Assembly (NCBI RefSeq): GCF_004011695.2
Contig: NC_082406.1
Coordinates: 2,542,001-2,606,000 of the forward strand
DNA from: Ascochyta rabiei
Lineage: Eukaryota > Ascomycota > Dothideomycetes > Pleosporales > Didymellaceae
Direction of reading: 5' to 3'
DNA: 64,000 nucleotides
The notes beneath the pieces are model-generated. The model searched no databases. It was not told the origin of the DNA and saw nothing but the letters and a program-made list of their open reading frames with translations. Position 1 is the stretch's first letter; every line of letters starts with the position of its first letter. A program made the position numbers and the translations under genes. Below are positions 46,401 to 59,523 of this stretch, in pieces.

Positions 46401-46516
46401 GCTCTTCGTTTTACGGAGCGTCCAGTTGTGTTTCCATCCAGGCCGGCTGTAGTCGCTTTGCGCTTCGGTGGCTGGGACTCCGTATGGTCGGACGGTGAGC
46501 CAGAGTAGTCGGACAT
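43401..46516 (-). CDS. Zn(II)2Cys6 transcription factor, FarA/CTF1 type
   Basis: Nuclear activator of the fungal-specific binuclear cluster family. Exons on the minus strand are 46282-46516, about 45850-46056, 45291-45799 and 43401-45137, giving about 895 residues. The DNA-binding cluster is ACQCCRARKVRC followed by PCTNCRLDEVDC, and the Fungal_trans middle domain carries MLRVYIEFVHPYMPLLDLHD, ILYDFDYESDRVSLVQALLL, YETPDDQKDTWHWMGVA and RIWWSTYMRDRLIALGMRR. This combination matches FarA/FarB and cutinase factor CTF1, which activate fatty-acid beta-oxidation, peroxisomal and cutinase genes. The donor of intron 1 (GTAAGA at 46281) is clear, but several acceptors in phase exist between about 46110 and 46056; I used 46056. 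The acidic Asp-rich C-terminus could be an activation domain. Confidence 0.9.
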
Positions 46517-49121
46517 GGCTGCAATCGATTGTCGATACTTGACAATTGCCAATACAGTGAAGGTTAGAGAATGGAAGAATCACAACCATCCGCGCGCGAG
46601 GGGTCCGGGGAAGAGCCATGATTATGTATTTCAAATTCCACAAAAGTGGGTTCGCGCCTGGGCTAGTCGTGTGCTCAGAGCATGCAGACAAGCCGCGACC
46701 CATCATAGTGCCCTTGACCCTCATGACGCCTCGTCCGTCCCCACCGGGGATCCTTAGTGAGTACCCCAGTCCCCAGATGCGGATGGCCGACGCTCATCCT
46801 TGGCGCTTCTCGAGCACCGGTGCTTCTCGGATGGCCTCGGGACAGAGCACACGCCTGGGCGAGACACGCTCCGAGCTGTCAGCAGCTGCCGGATTTGTGT
46901 ACATGTAAAATATGCCGCGGTTGCTTGATCCTGTCTTGCCCAATTCGCCGTGCATGTTCATAACGCTGCATTTCGAGCTGGAGCATCGAGACAGCCAGAG
47001 TGCAGAGCGAACCATGGTATTGGTCCACGCGATAGCGAGTCTTGATCGCTGTTTTCTCCGAGTCTGGAGCTGATCTTTGCTGGCCATGTGCGGAAACCAA
47101 ACCCCTGCTGTAACACGATTGGTGTCGAACGTGCGGAATGCACATATACACTAGACGTCTCTGGACCAAACAGCCGACCTGGTCGGACCTGCTAAGCCGG
47201 GCTTCCCATGCACGTGATACACCAACACGGCCTGTGGTCGTGAAGATTGCGGCTTTTTGTGTTCACCATGCTCGATCGGAGGGGCCCACTCCTCCGACGC
47301 ACTGTGCCCCGGACGTTAGTGTTCAGCGGTGGATGCCGTTTTCCTTTACCAAAGCGCACATGACGCTTGCTGACCGCTCTGTTAGCGGCGTTCCGTTGCG
47401 TTGTTCGATGAGCTAAGTGTGGTCATGGATGCCCAGAGGGAGGCTCAGCAGCTCATAGAGCATGGGGTCTGGGCTGTCGGACCCAGAACAAAGGTTACAA
47501 AACTAGGGACTGGGTGAGGGTGCTAAACGTCAAATCGCCCACACGAACACAAACCATGCGGGGGGGTCAGGGGCAACCCCACAGGACGCTGCAGGACGCC
47601 GCAGGACGCTTGCCCTACTTCGGCTTTCGCTCGGAAAACTCCTCGCCGTTTTCAGCGACTAACCTTGATGTAGACAGCTGTACATTTTAACCCATAGCTC
47701 AGCGCCTCAGACGCTGTCGATCGATCTACTGGTCTGCGGGCAGACCGCATACAATCAGCTTACCTTGCCGAATAGGAGCGAACAGGTACAAGATGCTGAG
47801 CACACCAGGATTGGATATCGTGAAGCTGACAATCAGGCCGTACCTCAGTGATCGTCTCAGCATCACTGCTCGGCGTCGCAGGCTCCGGACCAACGTCTGC
47901 CAACAGCACTAGGTAGCTGTGACCCGCAGTCGGAGGCAGTCCGTACAGTAGCCCCCATCCACGTTGTGGCTTTGACACCGATATGCTGGATCTCATCGAC
48001 TGGACCGTTGCGACACATCATCTTGTATCCAACATGACAGCCAAGCACCGCCACTGCACTCGCTCACCACGGTCAACTCGATGCGAGCCATGTAGTTTGT
48101 TCTGGTCATCGAACTCGACTCACCGACTGCCTTTCACATCTCCAGTCCGCTGACCCGCAGACTGCAAGGGAAATGTCTCGGAGTAACGGAAAAGCCCGGC
48201 TTAACCATCGAGTTAGAGGCACCTCTCCAGACCTACACGCGCGTCTGAGCAGATGTGTCGAGCTGATCAGTCTGCACGAGAAAAATTTTCCCGATAATGC
48301 GAGCTACATGAGAAAGCTTCATGTCTCAGAAATCTCGATCTTGCAATCCCTATCGGACTCAATACCGCCGACCTTCCCAACTTGCGCGTGTATGCACGTA
48401 TGTTGACGATCGCTCCGCGGATGGGGAACTTCAAGTAGAGAGCACGAGCAGCCACAAACTCGAGCCTCAATGTATAAACCTGCGCTAAGACCATGAAGTT
48501 GTGGACCACAATGCTGTTGAGACACATTATCCGGATACTTTTCCGAGGGCACCGGAATGCACTTTGACGCCGATCACCTAGGGCTTAGCACCACGCACTG
48601 CATGAGAGCTTCGATCAAATAGAATGAATGGATATGATTGCCTTGATATGCTTGGGTCTGGCTGTCTACGCAAGCACAATCTAATTCGCTTCTCAGTATT
48701 CATCTCGAAGTCTCTGCTCGGCCCACCACTTGCATGTTACATCATGCAGTACAGGAAACGTAGCCCGACCATTTCGCACATCTACGCTTGGAGTAATTGC
48801 CGTCCGCATAGCCAGCTTTTGAGAACAAACAAATGAGCATGACTATCTCACTCACTGGGCTCTTCCCAGAACGACTTTCAAGCAGCATACATGGCTCGCA
48901 AAAGCAAGGTACACTGGATTTGACTGATCCTGGCACAATCACCTAACTATAGAGCTTTCCATCCCGATTTTGACGTAGTGATCGGACAGACAGATATTTT
49001 GTGGATCTGACGGCAGAAGCGGGTTCAGAAGTTGATCGTACACCATCAGAGGCTCACAAGTCAAGCAAACGACCCTCCAATAGTGCACAGTTTCCACACG
49101 CAAAAACACAAGCAGACCAAC
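46517..49121. other. Gene-poor intergenic, promoter of the Far/CTF1-type gene
   Basis: 2.6 kb. A CCTCGG hexamer at 46835-46840 matches the described FarA/FarB core. Short CAGGACGC repeats occur at about 47581-47609. Open frames here are short and not protein-like, and I see no RNA gene. Confidence 0.45.
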
Positions 49122-49667
49122 CTACTCCAGATACGGCAGTCCACTAAGATCCTGCACAGGCCCCTGCATGCGCATCTGCAGCATCTGATCCGTATTCTCA
49201 CCCATCGCCATATCTGCTGCAGCGTTAGCAACTTCCGCTCTAAGCCCCTCCGTTCTCATGGGGTGGCTCCAACCTTTCATGTCCTGGCTTGTCATCGCAT
49301 TCAGCGTATTCCAGAGATCCTCGTATGCCGCGAACACCGAAGTCCGGTTGTCGCCTTGCACCAGGTTCGTCCACTTGTGATGCGAGTCGGTTAGGCCGCC
49401 CACGCGGCTGTAGGCGATGGCTCGAGCGACGTACAGCGGTGGGTTGGTTCCTGATTTGAAGTACATGACGTCGAATTTGCCGAAGTCGGGACGGCTGGGG
49501 CCGCAGAGGGCTTGCAGTTGAGCTTGGTGTCTTAGTATGGTGGTATTCCAAAGGTTGGAGATGACGATGGATGCACGTGGCGTTCTGGAGTGCTTACAGA
49601 TGATCAAGTCTTTGATGTCTTTTACGAAGCTTACTTTGTCGCGGGGGAGACCGTCCATGGTGCTCAT
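49122..49667 (-). CDS. Hypothetical protein, 181 aa
   Basis: An uninterrupted frame from ATG 49667 to the stop at 49122. The product starts MSTMDGLPRDKVSFVKDIKD and contains a mixed ordered region (DVMYFKSGTNPPLYVARAIA, TSVFAAYEDLWNTLNAM) and a Met/Gln-rich C-terminus (DQMLQMRMQGPVQDL). No signal peptide, membrane helix, or domain I recognise. Amino-acid composition and the good start support a real but probably lineage-restricted gene. A second unknown frame about 400 bp upstream also contains an MDGL start, which may be coincidence. Confidence 0.5.
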   Translation of the reverse strand: MSTMDGLPRDKVSFVKDIKDLIICKHSRTPRASIVISNLWNTTILRHQAQLQALCGPSRPDFGKFDVMYFKSGTNPPLYVARAIAYSRVGGLTDSHHKWTNLVQGDNRTSVFAAYEDLWNTLNAMTSQDMKGWSHPMRTEGLRAEVANAAADMAMGENTDQMLQMRMQGPVQDLSGLPYLE

Positions 49668-50083
49668 CTTGATGCTTGTTTAGTGGAGAAATGTGAGGAT
49701 CAGAATAAGTGGACAGCTATAAGATGTAGAGAAGGTTTATTTGTGTCACATAGGTCGACGCAAAGATTGCTAATGTGTCTTTGTAACAGACATGTCGTCT
49801 TTGTACACAAACATGTTAGAGCAAATATTGGGGGTTTCAACATAACGACCTTTCGTGAGGGATAATTCTCTCTGCATCGAAATCGTTCGAACAACCCTTC
49901 ACAAGCCAAAGTTGGTTTTGGTTACTGTGTATGCCATCTGAGATGAACATAAGCTACTCGCTGGTGAATTAAATGAAGAGGGTTGCAATGACCAACATAC
50001 CATAGAGCGCCATTGCATATTTCCCCTTCTCTATCCGCAATCTCCTTCGCGTACGCACCAACAACTTGAACCTGACCATCACG
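49668..50083. other. Intergenic
   Basis: About 416 bp between two unknown minus-strand frames. Nothing recognised. Confidence 0.35.
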
Positions 50084-50422
50084 CTATCTGTCTTCAAATA
50101 CCGTCATCAGACTCCTCCGTGCACCAAAGCACACCATCCTCGCTCGTACCTGTACCAACGACAACCTGATGCTCACTATAGTCACCTTTAGCCAAGGGTG
50201 CATGGAAAATAGCTTGTGCAATGTATCCAGGTCCTCCAGCTTGTCTGACGTGCTGGATGCAGAAATTGCCATTCTAGTAGAGGTGGTGCCAGGAGGAAGT
50301 GAGGCCTGCTGCTGTGCTACGGCGATGATTTTGCGCCGGAGAGCTTTAGTATTTTGGACGTTAGCCTTGGCTAGCCCATCCATGATGGAGTATGTTTTGA
50401 CCAGGTGGCAGTTGAAATTCAT
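50084..50422 (-). CDS. Doubtful small ORF, 112 aa
   Basis: A frame from ATG 50422 (or the internal ATG at 50383, MDGLAKANVQNTKALRRK) to 50084. The middle part (SASSTSDKLEDLDTLHKLFS) is protein-like, but the C-terminus is not, and an intron or chance frame are both possible. No family recognised. Confidence 0.28.
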   Translation of the reverse strand: MNFNCHLVKTYSIMDGLAKANVQNTKALRRKIIAVAQQQASLPPGTTSTRMAISASSTSDKLEDLDTLHKLFSMHPWLKVTIVSIRLSLVQVRARMVCFGARRSLMTVFEDR

Positions 50423-51019
50423 GTTTGGGGGAGAGTACAAGTGGAGATTTGGGCGTAAGATGTCAACGGTTGACCAAATACGAAGCTACTCTGAATTGTA
50501 GAAGTCAAGTCCTGTCGAACCTTGGTAGTATCAGAAAGGTTGGTGCGTCAGCTTCAGCACGATTGGGGTGGTTGGGATGAGTGAATACTCGTTGATCACA
50601 TAATGAAAGACCTCTCTATTCACCAATGACAAACTCGAGCACATCGTTTTTTAAACGAAACCACACTAATCAACCTGAGCGACTCTGAGATAGGTGTATT
50701 TGGTCAGTCGAAGAACTACTGGAAACAACGGTCAAGACAACAAAGGGTAATTCGATCGGTTGCATGATCGTGTATTAGTCGCACAATGCGTGGTTCGACA
50801 GGCGACACATCCGGCTGGGACTGAACACCATCTTGTAAGACGGTCGAAGTATAGAGAGACAAGAATGTCCGCGAACTCTGCCATTAGAAATGTGGTTCGT
50901 CTCCAGTACATAGATGCCCAAATTCCCACAGCCGTCTTGCTCAATACTAACGATGAGCTGTTTGGTCAGTCTGCCGATGCAACATCCGTCCCTCAACATG
51001 GGTACCGCTAATGGTCCGC
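50423..51019. other. Intergenic
   Basis: About 600 bp before the 3' end of the MAPEG gene. Nothing recognised. Confidence 0.35.
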
Positions 51020-51521
51020 TCAGAAAAGCAGTGTCGCAGCACGGCCAGTGAGACCTGCCAGCACAACGGAGCTGGTGCCGAAGATGTAGAACCTGACAAG
51101 CACCTTGTTGATCAGACTCTGGAACACGGAATGTACGATTCTCAGCCCAGTGTAGCCCCAGGCAGCAAGGTAGGTGTACTCGTGGTTGTCACCAAGCAGA
51201 GCAAGAGTAATAGCAACGGCATAGAAGACTTGCGGCTGCTCGTGCAAGTGGTTGTAGTTGTCGGCAATGCGGCGGACCTCGATAGGGATCTTGGTCTTCA
51301 TATCACCGCTGACCGTCTTCTCGTCGGGGTTGATGTTGTACTTGGACATGGCAGGAATCCGGGTCGCGTACATCCAGGCCTGGGGCTGATGAGCAACATA
51401 ACTCCGGCTACTGGGTGGTGTGCATGGACAAGCTTACCTCCTGCACGAAAGTCCATCCTGCCAGCACGATGAGTGGCTTGAGGAGCCTGGTTCGGTCGAG
51501 GCCTACTGCAACGGAAGCCAT
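51020..51521 (-). CDS. MAPEG family membrane protein
   Basis: Member of the membrane-associated eicosanoid and glutathione metabolism family (microsomal glutathione transferase type): small four-helix endoplasmic reticulum proteins that conjugate glutathione. Exons on the minus strand are 51438-51521 and 51020-51379, with a 58-nt intron, giving 147 residues, the family's usual length. Marks are the first helix LLKPLIVLAGWTFVQEAWMY across the splice, a loop with ADNYNHLHEQPQVFYAVAI resembling the conserved N-x2-E/H-x2-P region, AAWGYTGLRIVHSVFQSL with the conserved R-x2-H, and a final hydrophobic helix. Glutathione use is inferred. Confidence 0.88.
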
Positions 51522-52064
51522 GTTTAAACTTACTGTCGACAACTTCGGGGGTTGGAGAAGAGCTATAGGGCGTGGAGGCGTCTGGGTGGGGCAAAGAGCA
51601 GGTATGATCAGGTTGTGGTGAAGTCCAGAGTACCAAGTTGGCGAAGCTCCAGGCTCCAACGCTCCAATCCGGGGCCGAGGTGTTCTCCGCAGCCAGCACG
51701 CTCCTGGTTTGGCCTAGCCCTCCCGCAGCCTGCATTTCCATTCTTTCTCGCGCTTACGTGGCGATGTATTCAGGATGTTCGAAAAATAACGAACTATCCC
51801 GGGAACAGACGCGAGCCATACAGGTTACAGAGCAGCAACATGTAAGGCTTAGTGTGCAGATCGGGCCTAAGCTCTATATTTGAACCGAACTTCGCATCTA
51901 CATCTCTTTGGCACGCTCCCGCTCGCTTACACATGAGTAAGCATGCCAAGACCTGTAATCTTCCCAATACTCGGAAACCAAACCGGGATATCCGGGCTAT
52001 CTAGAAGTGGATGCTGGACACTCCCATCGCTACGCCTGCGTCATCTTCGACCTACATAAGCAAC
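51522..52064. promoter_or_regulatory. Divergent promoter region MAPEG / WBP4-like
   Basis: 543 bp between divergent starts. No specific element recognised. Confidence 0.35.
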
Positions 52065-52945
52065 ATGGCAGAATACTGGAAATCAACGGTGAGCATGCAT
52101 TGCGTATATTGTGTGGGATCTAGCCGCTGACAGGCTCTCAGCCAAAGTATTGGTGCAAATACTGCGAAGTCTTTGTCAAAGATACCAAATTCGAGAAGCA
52201 ACAGCACGAAGCTACCGGCCGCCACCAAGGCAACATCCGGCGATCGCTCAAGAGCCTGCATCGCGAGCAGGAAATCGAATCGCGCAAGGCAGCGCAAGCA
52301 AAGGCCGAAGTTGCGCGTCTGAACGGGCTTGTGCCTGGTGCAAGTGGCGCAGGCCCATCCGTTGCAGCAGGCGTGGGCGACAAAGCCACATTCGCAAAGA
52401 GAGAACCTCAGAAGAAGGCAACCGTCGAGGACAGGAAAAGGCAATGGGAGCAGCTAGCGGCCATGGGTGTCGCGCTGCCTGAAGAAGCACGGCAAGATAT
52501 GGGTATGGCTGGAGAATGGAAGGTAGTAACCAAGAAGTTGGTGGGAGAGGTCAATGAGAAGGGGCAGTTTGAGGAGAAGCAGTTGAACAAGGGTGTGCAC
52601 AAACGGAAGATCGACGAGACAGAAGAAGATCGGATAGCAGCAGAGGGCGTGATCAGCAAGAAGAAAGGCTGGGGGCATACCTACAAGCCCTTTCCTGGGA
52701 GTAAAGGCGAAGACGAGGAGATTGAGAGCTTGCTTGGAACGAAAAGCACTCCGGAGGTCAAAGAAGACCCGAGTGTCAAGGCAGAAGACCCGGTGAAGGA
52801 CGAAGAGGCTGCGAAGACGTTGCAGGATATACCCACAGCAGAAGAAGCGGCAGCCAGTGCTGCGACGGCGCCGGTGAAGCAAGAGGAAGATACACCATCT
52901 GCACCAGCTGTCATATTCAAGAAAAGGAAGAAGATCAAGGTATGA
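52065..52945 (+). CDS. U1-type zinc-finger protein, WBP4/FBP21-like splicing factor
   Basis: Exons 52065-52088 and 52142-52945 with a 53-nt intron give 275 residues. The short first exon encodes MAEYWKST; the second opens with PKYWCKYCEVFVKDT and FEKQQHEATGRHQGN, a matrin/U1-type C2H2 zinc finger as in U1-C and WBP4. A helical Arg/Glu-rich region follows, then charged repeats and the C-terminal VIFKKRKKIKV, like the WBP4 C-terminus. Human WBP4 also has WW domains that bind proline-rich splicing proteins; I see no WW domain here, which is common in fungal versions. A role in pre-mRNA splicing is inferred from the family. Confidence 0.82.
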
Positions 52946-53512
52946 GAAAGCTAAGTGGCGGAGAATGGCGCAACTATGAAATATGCTGGCAATAGACGAC
53001 AAGTCTGCTCATCACGAGAGAGCTCCACTCAACGCAACAGATCAGTCTGGTGCCGGCCGTCCCACGAAAAGAGCATCGAAGTGCACCAAACGACTCATCT
53101 GGGCCTCGTCGCATCCTAGAATGCGACCCTCGTCCTACCCAATTCTTGGGATCGAAGTGGATAACAAGGCGCGACGGAGCGCCTTGTGGGCGTACATAGA
53201 TCAGACGAGAGCTGCATAGAGCGATGCTATAGCCAGCGGTCTCCACGTGAACTCTGCAATGAACAAGTGCATGCAGAGCCCACTCCACTTTAGAGATCGG
53301 CGCATGCACCTAAACCTTAATGGACCCCTGCTCAACGTGCCTTGAACTTCGCGTCGCCAACGCCGACGCCAGACAGCTGTCGCGCCAACCCAAGACGTGC
53401 ACAACCACCTCACCACCATCACCACCACCATCCACTGCCACCCTTGCACCGTGCACCGACACCCATGGTTGCGTGATAGCACGCTTCTTTCACCAACACA
53501 CCGTATGCGATC
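52946..53512. other. Intergenic upstream of HIR1
   Basis: 567 bp. CAC/ACC-rich around 53400-53470. No gene recognised. Confidence 0.4.
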
Positions 53513-56500
53513 ATGCATTTGATCAAGCCGCAGTGGTTGACCCACCCAGGTACGTGAACCCGATCGCGTTGAAGCTAGATGGAGCTCCCGTCGCAACTTT
53601 GAACCTTCCACTGACCTTCTCCGCGCACAACAGGTGATCTGAAGGACTTTGAAGTATACAGCTGCCATGTCTCGCCCGATGGAAAGCGCCTTGTCACCGC
53701 CGCCGGAGGTCCGTACACCCACCGCTGGAGAGCGCATGCATGATGCGCCGCCCCCAACAACCTCACTGACTGGGATGACTAGACGGCTACGTGCGAATAT
53801 GGTCCACCGAAGCCATTCTGAATTCGAACAATCCTGAATACACCAAACCGAGGCAGCTCGCAGCTGTTAGCCACCACTCGGGCACGATCCACGCGGTGCG
53901 ATTCTCCTCGAACGGCAAATATCTAGCATCCGGTGCAGACGACAAGATCGTGTGTGTCTATGCGCTAGATCCGAACGCACCTACACATGCTGCTTTTGGT
54001 GGGTGGACGAGCTCGGAAGGCGCAAGACGAGTGCTGATGACAACCTACAGGCTCAAACGAAGCGCCGCCCGTCGAGAACTGGCGCGTCATTCGCCGCCTC
54101 ATTGGTCACGACAACGATGTGCAGGACATTGGTTGGTCTTTTGATTCGTCCATCCTGGTATCAGTGGGATTGGATTCAAAAGTAGTGGTCTGGTCAGGGC
54201 ACTCCTTCGAGAAACTGAAGACGCTGTCAAATCACCAGAGTCACGTCAAGGGCATCACGTTCGACCCCGCGAACAAGTACTTTGCGACTGCAAGCGACGA
54301 CCGTACCATCAAAGTCTACCGTTTCAACTCTCCGCCATCGAATGCTACCCAGCAGGACCAAGTCAACAACTTCATGCTCGAACACACCATTACCACGCCG
54401 TTCCAAACCTCGCCTCTTACCACCTACTTTCGTCGTTGCTCTTGGTCGCCAGATGGAGCTCACATCGCCGCTGCGAACGCTACCAACGGACCAGTGAGCT
54501 CTGTTGCAATCCTTGCCCGTGGAACATGGGACGGCGACATCAGCCTGGTCGGTCACGAAGGGCCAGTGGAGGTAGCTGCTTTCTCGCCCCGACTGTTCTA
54601 CAAGGACCCACCCAAAGAGATTGATGGCACTGTGTACCAACCGACGGTGACAATCGTCGCCTGCGCAGGCCAAGACAAGTGCCTGAGTGTATGGAATACG
54701 AGCTTTCCCAGACCCTTCATGATCTCACAAGAATTGGCCGGCAAGTCCATCTCAGATCTGGCGTGGGCACCAGGCGGAGAGGTCTTGTACGCTACGAGTC
54801 TGGACGGCAGTATCCTGACGCTGGTGTTTGAGACTGGGGAGCTTGGCTACCCTGCATCGTTGGACGAGAACGACAAAACGTTATCGAAATTTGGTGCAGG
54901 TCGAAGAGTTGGGATCGTCGAAGGCACAGATGCACTGCTACTCGAAGAAAGTGCTAAAAGTGGAGAGCTGAAGGGCGTACAGGGTCGCATGGGAGCACTG
55001 ATGGGTGACGGCGGTGCAGTACAGCCTCCAACGATCACCACGAATGGCACCAACGGCGTATCGCCATCAGCAGCTCTCACGAACGGAGCCGCCACTCCAG
55101 TTGCGCCAGCAGCGCCGGCCGAGCCTCCTGCAGACCAGCGAGTCGAGAAGCTCAAGCAGCGAGTGACGGTGACCAAAGAGGGCAAAAAGCGTATAGCACC
55201 GATGCTTGTCTCTTCATCGTCAGGTGTTGGCGCATCGTCGTTACCACAGACGCAATTGCTCTCTGCAGCAACCACATCAGTGGGCAGAAGCGACAACCCA
55301 CACAATATATTGGACCTCTCGAAGCCATACGATGGTTTTCCCAAGGGTGGACTCGCATCCATGCTGGTCGGCAACAAGAGAAAGTTTGCAGAGATCGAGG
55401 GCGATGAGGACCGACAAGTCGAGCGAAGACTAGCCGCTACCGTTCGATCAGGTGGTGCTGCTATCGTGCTCAACAGTGAGAACGGTCTCGTGCCTCCTGC
55501 TGCTGCTGCTTCAAAGAGTGCTGAACACGAACCTGCTAAAGTCTTGCGACCGGCCATCGTAAGTCCTTCACTGAGCGTCAGCCAGGTGCGACTCGCAGTG
55601 CCCAAAGTCAGGAGTGTCATTGTCCGCACGATGGATGGCAGCGAACCGCCGCAGCAGAATGGAGTCGACCCCAATACAGGGAAGGCCGAACTTACAGACA
55701 CAGTCATACTGGAAGCGCGAAACGCTACTGGACCATCTCGCACGGGTCGATTCCAAGACCATGACCCTGTGAGAATAAGCTGTACGAAAAAAGGCCAAGC
55801 ACTATGGCAGGATTACCTACCAAAGGCAGTACTTCTGGTGACTGGCAATACCAACTTCTTCGCAGCAGCTTGTGAAGACGGATCTGTGTATGCATGGTCA
55901 CCAGCAGGTCGTCGAACGCTCAACGCCATGATCCTGGAAGCACAACCTGTTATCATGGATTGTCGTGGCTGGTGGTTGATGGCCATATCAGCAATCGGTA
56001 TGTGTTATGTGTGGAATCTTAAGGACATGTCTGCGCCTCATCCACCAATCTCAGTCGCACCAATCCTAGACGTTGCGGCGCACACCCAAGGTCCTCATCT
56101 CACAAAATCTCCTGGTATTGTGTTTGCGCGCCTCAACTCTGAAGGCAGGATCATCATTGCCATGTCGAACGGTGATGGCTATACGTACAACCCCAACATG
56201 TACATCTGGCAACGGATATCAGAACCATGGTTCGCTGTTGGGAGCCAGTACTGGAATACTACGGATTCTTCTCTCGGTAACATACGATCGTCACAGGAGA
56301 AGAATGCTCCGAAAGAGAAGGATGACCAAGTCTCCTTGGAGAACATATCAGCGGGTATTATACCGTCGCTGGAACGCAACACGACAAACCAGTTTTTGCT
56401 CCAGGGCCGAGCGTTCTATCTTCAACGTCTTATCAAAGCGCTCATCTCTGCGGAGGGATACGAGACCTTTGAAAGCTGTGTTAGCGTCGCACATCTTGAA

Positions 56501-56896
56501 AACAGAGTCGCTGCAGCTAAGACACTGGGGGCGCGTGAAGAGTTCAAGATCTACCTGGCCATGTATGTTAAACGCATTGGTGCTGAGGGGCTCAAGGGCA
56601 AGATCGAGGAACTACTGCGAAGCCTGTCTGGCGATCTTCTTGCTGAGGATGAAGGTGAAAGCAAGGACGCAGATACGACAGACAACAGCGTTTGCGGATG
56701 GAAGAAGGAGGATCTCTTGAAAGAAGCGGTGTTGATCCTTGGTAAGCTCAACCCTGTGATTTCCTATGGGCCATCAACTGACACATACGCAGGTAAACAC
56801 CGCGACCTCCAGCGCATCACTGTACCATATGCACGTCTTCTTGGTATCGTTCATGAGCATCAGCAGCAGGACGAGGCTATGGTCACCGATCTGTAG
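53513..56896 (+). CDS. HIR1: HIR1/HIRA histone chaperone subunit
   Basis: WD40 protein of the HIR complex, which deposits histones H3-H4 outside S phase and represses histone genes. Exons are 53513-53549, 53634-53708, 53783-53998, 54051-56741 and 56793-56896, giving 1040 residues. The spliced start MHLIKPQWLTHPGDLKDFEV is typical of the family. N-terminal WD repeats include DGYVRIWSTEAIL, LIGHDNDVQDIGWSFDSSIL and HVKGITFDPANKYFATASDD. A HIR B-box follows (KLKQRVTVTKEGKKRIAP), then the C-terminal HIRA domain (CEDGSVYAWSPAGRRTL). The last intron (56742-56792) is 51 nt, a multiple of three with no in-frame stop, so retention would add 17 residues inside GKHRDLQRITVPYARLL; splicing restores the conserved sequence. 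Confidence 0.96.
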
Positions 56897-57741
56897 GGTT
56901 GCTCATCTTATGTTTTGTCTTGCTGGCGTTGTTTTCTGGCTTAGCATCTTGTTTAGGGTTGGTATTGTATCAAAAGCATGGATAGGCGCGCACGTCTGTC
57001 TTTGGGCTAGATGGGTTATGAATTGCAAGGCGTCCGGTGCAGCGACGAGCGGCCATGGCTAGAGCGGAAGTGTACTTTCAAGGTTTTTAACAGGAAGCTG
57101 TGGGTGCGTCGAAGAGGTCACCCGGCGACACACAATACAGTGAATATCTCCGGGCGCATGCTCCAGTCGTGATCCTGACATGCGAAAGCTGTTGCCTACC
57201 AGATCCTGAAGCCGCTGCCTGACTGTATCATGCTATCGCCGGAAGATGAGCTCATCACGCAAGGCTAGAAGAGCACACGTTGCTGTATTTCCAGCGTGCT
57301 CAGCAGATGCGGTGAAGATGTGCTCTTTTCATGTTCACTTCCCATTCGCCTTGGCTCGGCCAAACGCGCGAACAGATGTGGATCCCTCAACACGCAATGC
57401 ACGAGTGGATACTGGGGCAGAGATCGCCCGAAACAAGACGGCTGCCTGTGTGAGTTCCAGCTTCCGCGTCGGGGGGAACCACAACGTGTCAATATTGTGA
57501 TAGATGCTCATAAGAGAGGCACGGACGCGCAGTAGAGCAGCTATCCTGTCCGTTTCACCGCAACTCCACCATCAAACTCGATAAGCGCTCCCCGAAGCCT
57601 GTCACGTGTCAGTGGCGGTGCACAGGCCTCCTCAAGTCCACACGTCTCATCAACCCAGCCCTTTCCTGTGCATCAATTAGACTGCACCGTCAACCCACCC
57701 ACACCATCACCAACACGCACAGGCTCTCTTGAACATTTTCC
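56897..57741. other. Intergenic between HIR1 and ARF1
   Basis: About 850 bp before the ARF1 leader intron. Nothing recognised. Confidence 0.4.
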
Positions 57742-58736
<995 letters not shown>

Positions 58737-59523
58737 GTCTCCACGCCCCGTACGTAGCGACGCGACAATGTCAACATCTGCCAGCCCAGGCATACCCCAA
58801 ATAGTACCTCTCTCCATGTCGAGGCCGAGTCCGGTCTCGGTCATGGATTCTCCCAGGAATGCGTGCATTGATGTTTAACGAATGGGTGGTGGAGCGGACA
58901 CATTCCCTTTTCACCATTGGAGTTTGTGTGAAATGCAATGCGGTGCGATACGGATCTGATTTGCGTCTCACGGATCGTTGGTGGTGCCAAACGGAAACAG
59001 TCTCTCTGGTTACTTTTACGTGTTACTATCCAATTTGAGCCTCGTTTGCTATAGACTGCTTTGACTCGCGAACATCCGTCCACCTTGTTGAATCTGGTGT
59101 CGTCGTCAGCTTCCTGAAAAGCTTAGATGCAAAACAGCCTCACGGACAAGAACTGGAAAGTTGGAAACTCACCCCGCACTAATTCTAGGGTCTCTGCTCT
59201 AACAAGGAGAACCTGGCTTATCGAGCCGCAATCACGTAATGACGTTGAATCATCCGAACTTGCAGACCGACTGAACGACGAGCAGACTCAGCAGAGACAT
59301 GCCATGGAACAGCCCGAAATGCAGCATGCAGCTTGCAGCATGCGTTCATGTTTCCTTCTTCATTGTTCTATGCTATGCATGCTTATTTGGTTCCAGAACG
59401 CCAATCAAGAAAGAAAAAAAAAAAAAAAAAGGAAAAAAACCCTGCGCAAAGCCATACAACGGGGCTCTTTGGTCTCAGACCGCTTGAAATCTACCATGTC
59501 AAATGGCGTCCTGTTACTATTGC
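58737..59523. other. Convergent intergenic ARF1 / MOB2
   Basis: 787 bp between convergent stop codons. Contains an A17 run at about 59414-59430. No gene. Confidence 0.5.

Noticed and set aside
38549..46516. Secondary-metabolite or fatty-acid cluster from the monooxygenase and Far/CTF1-type regulator
   Set aside because: Only an Mpv17-family gene lies between them. No polyketide synthase, peptide synthetase or beta-oxidation enzyme is nearby.
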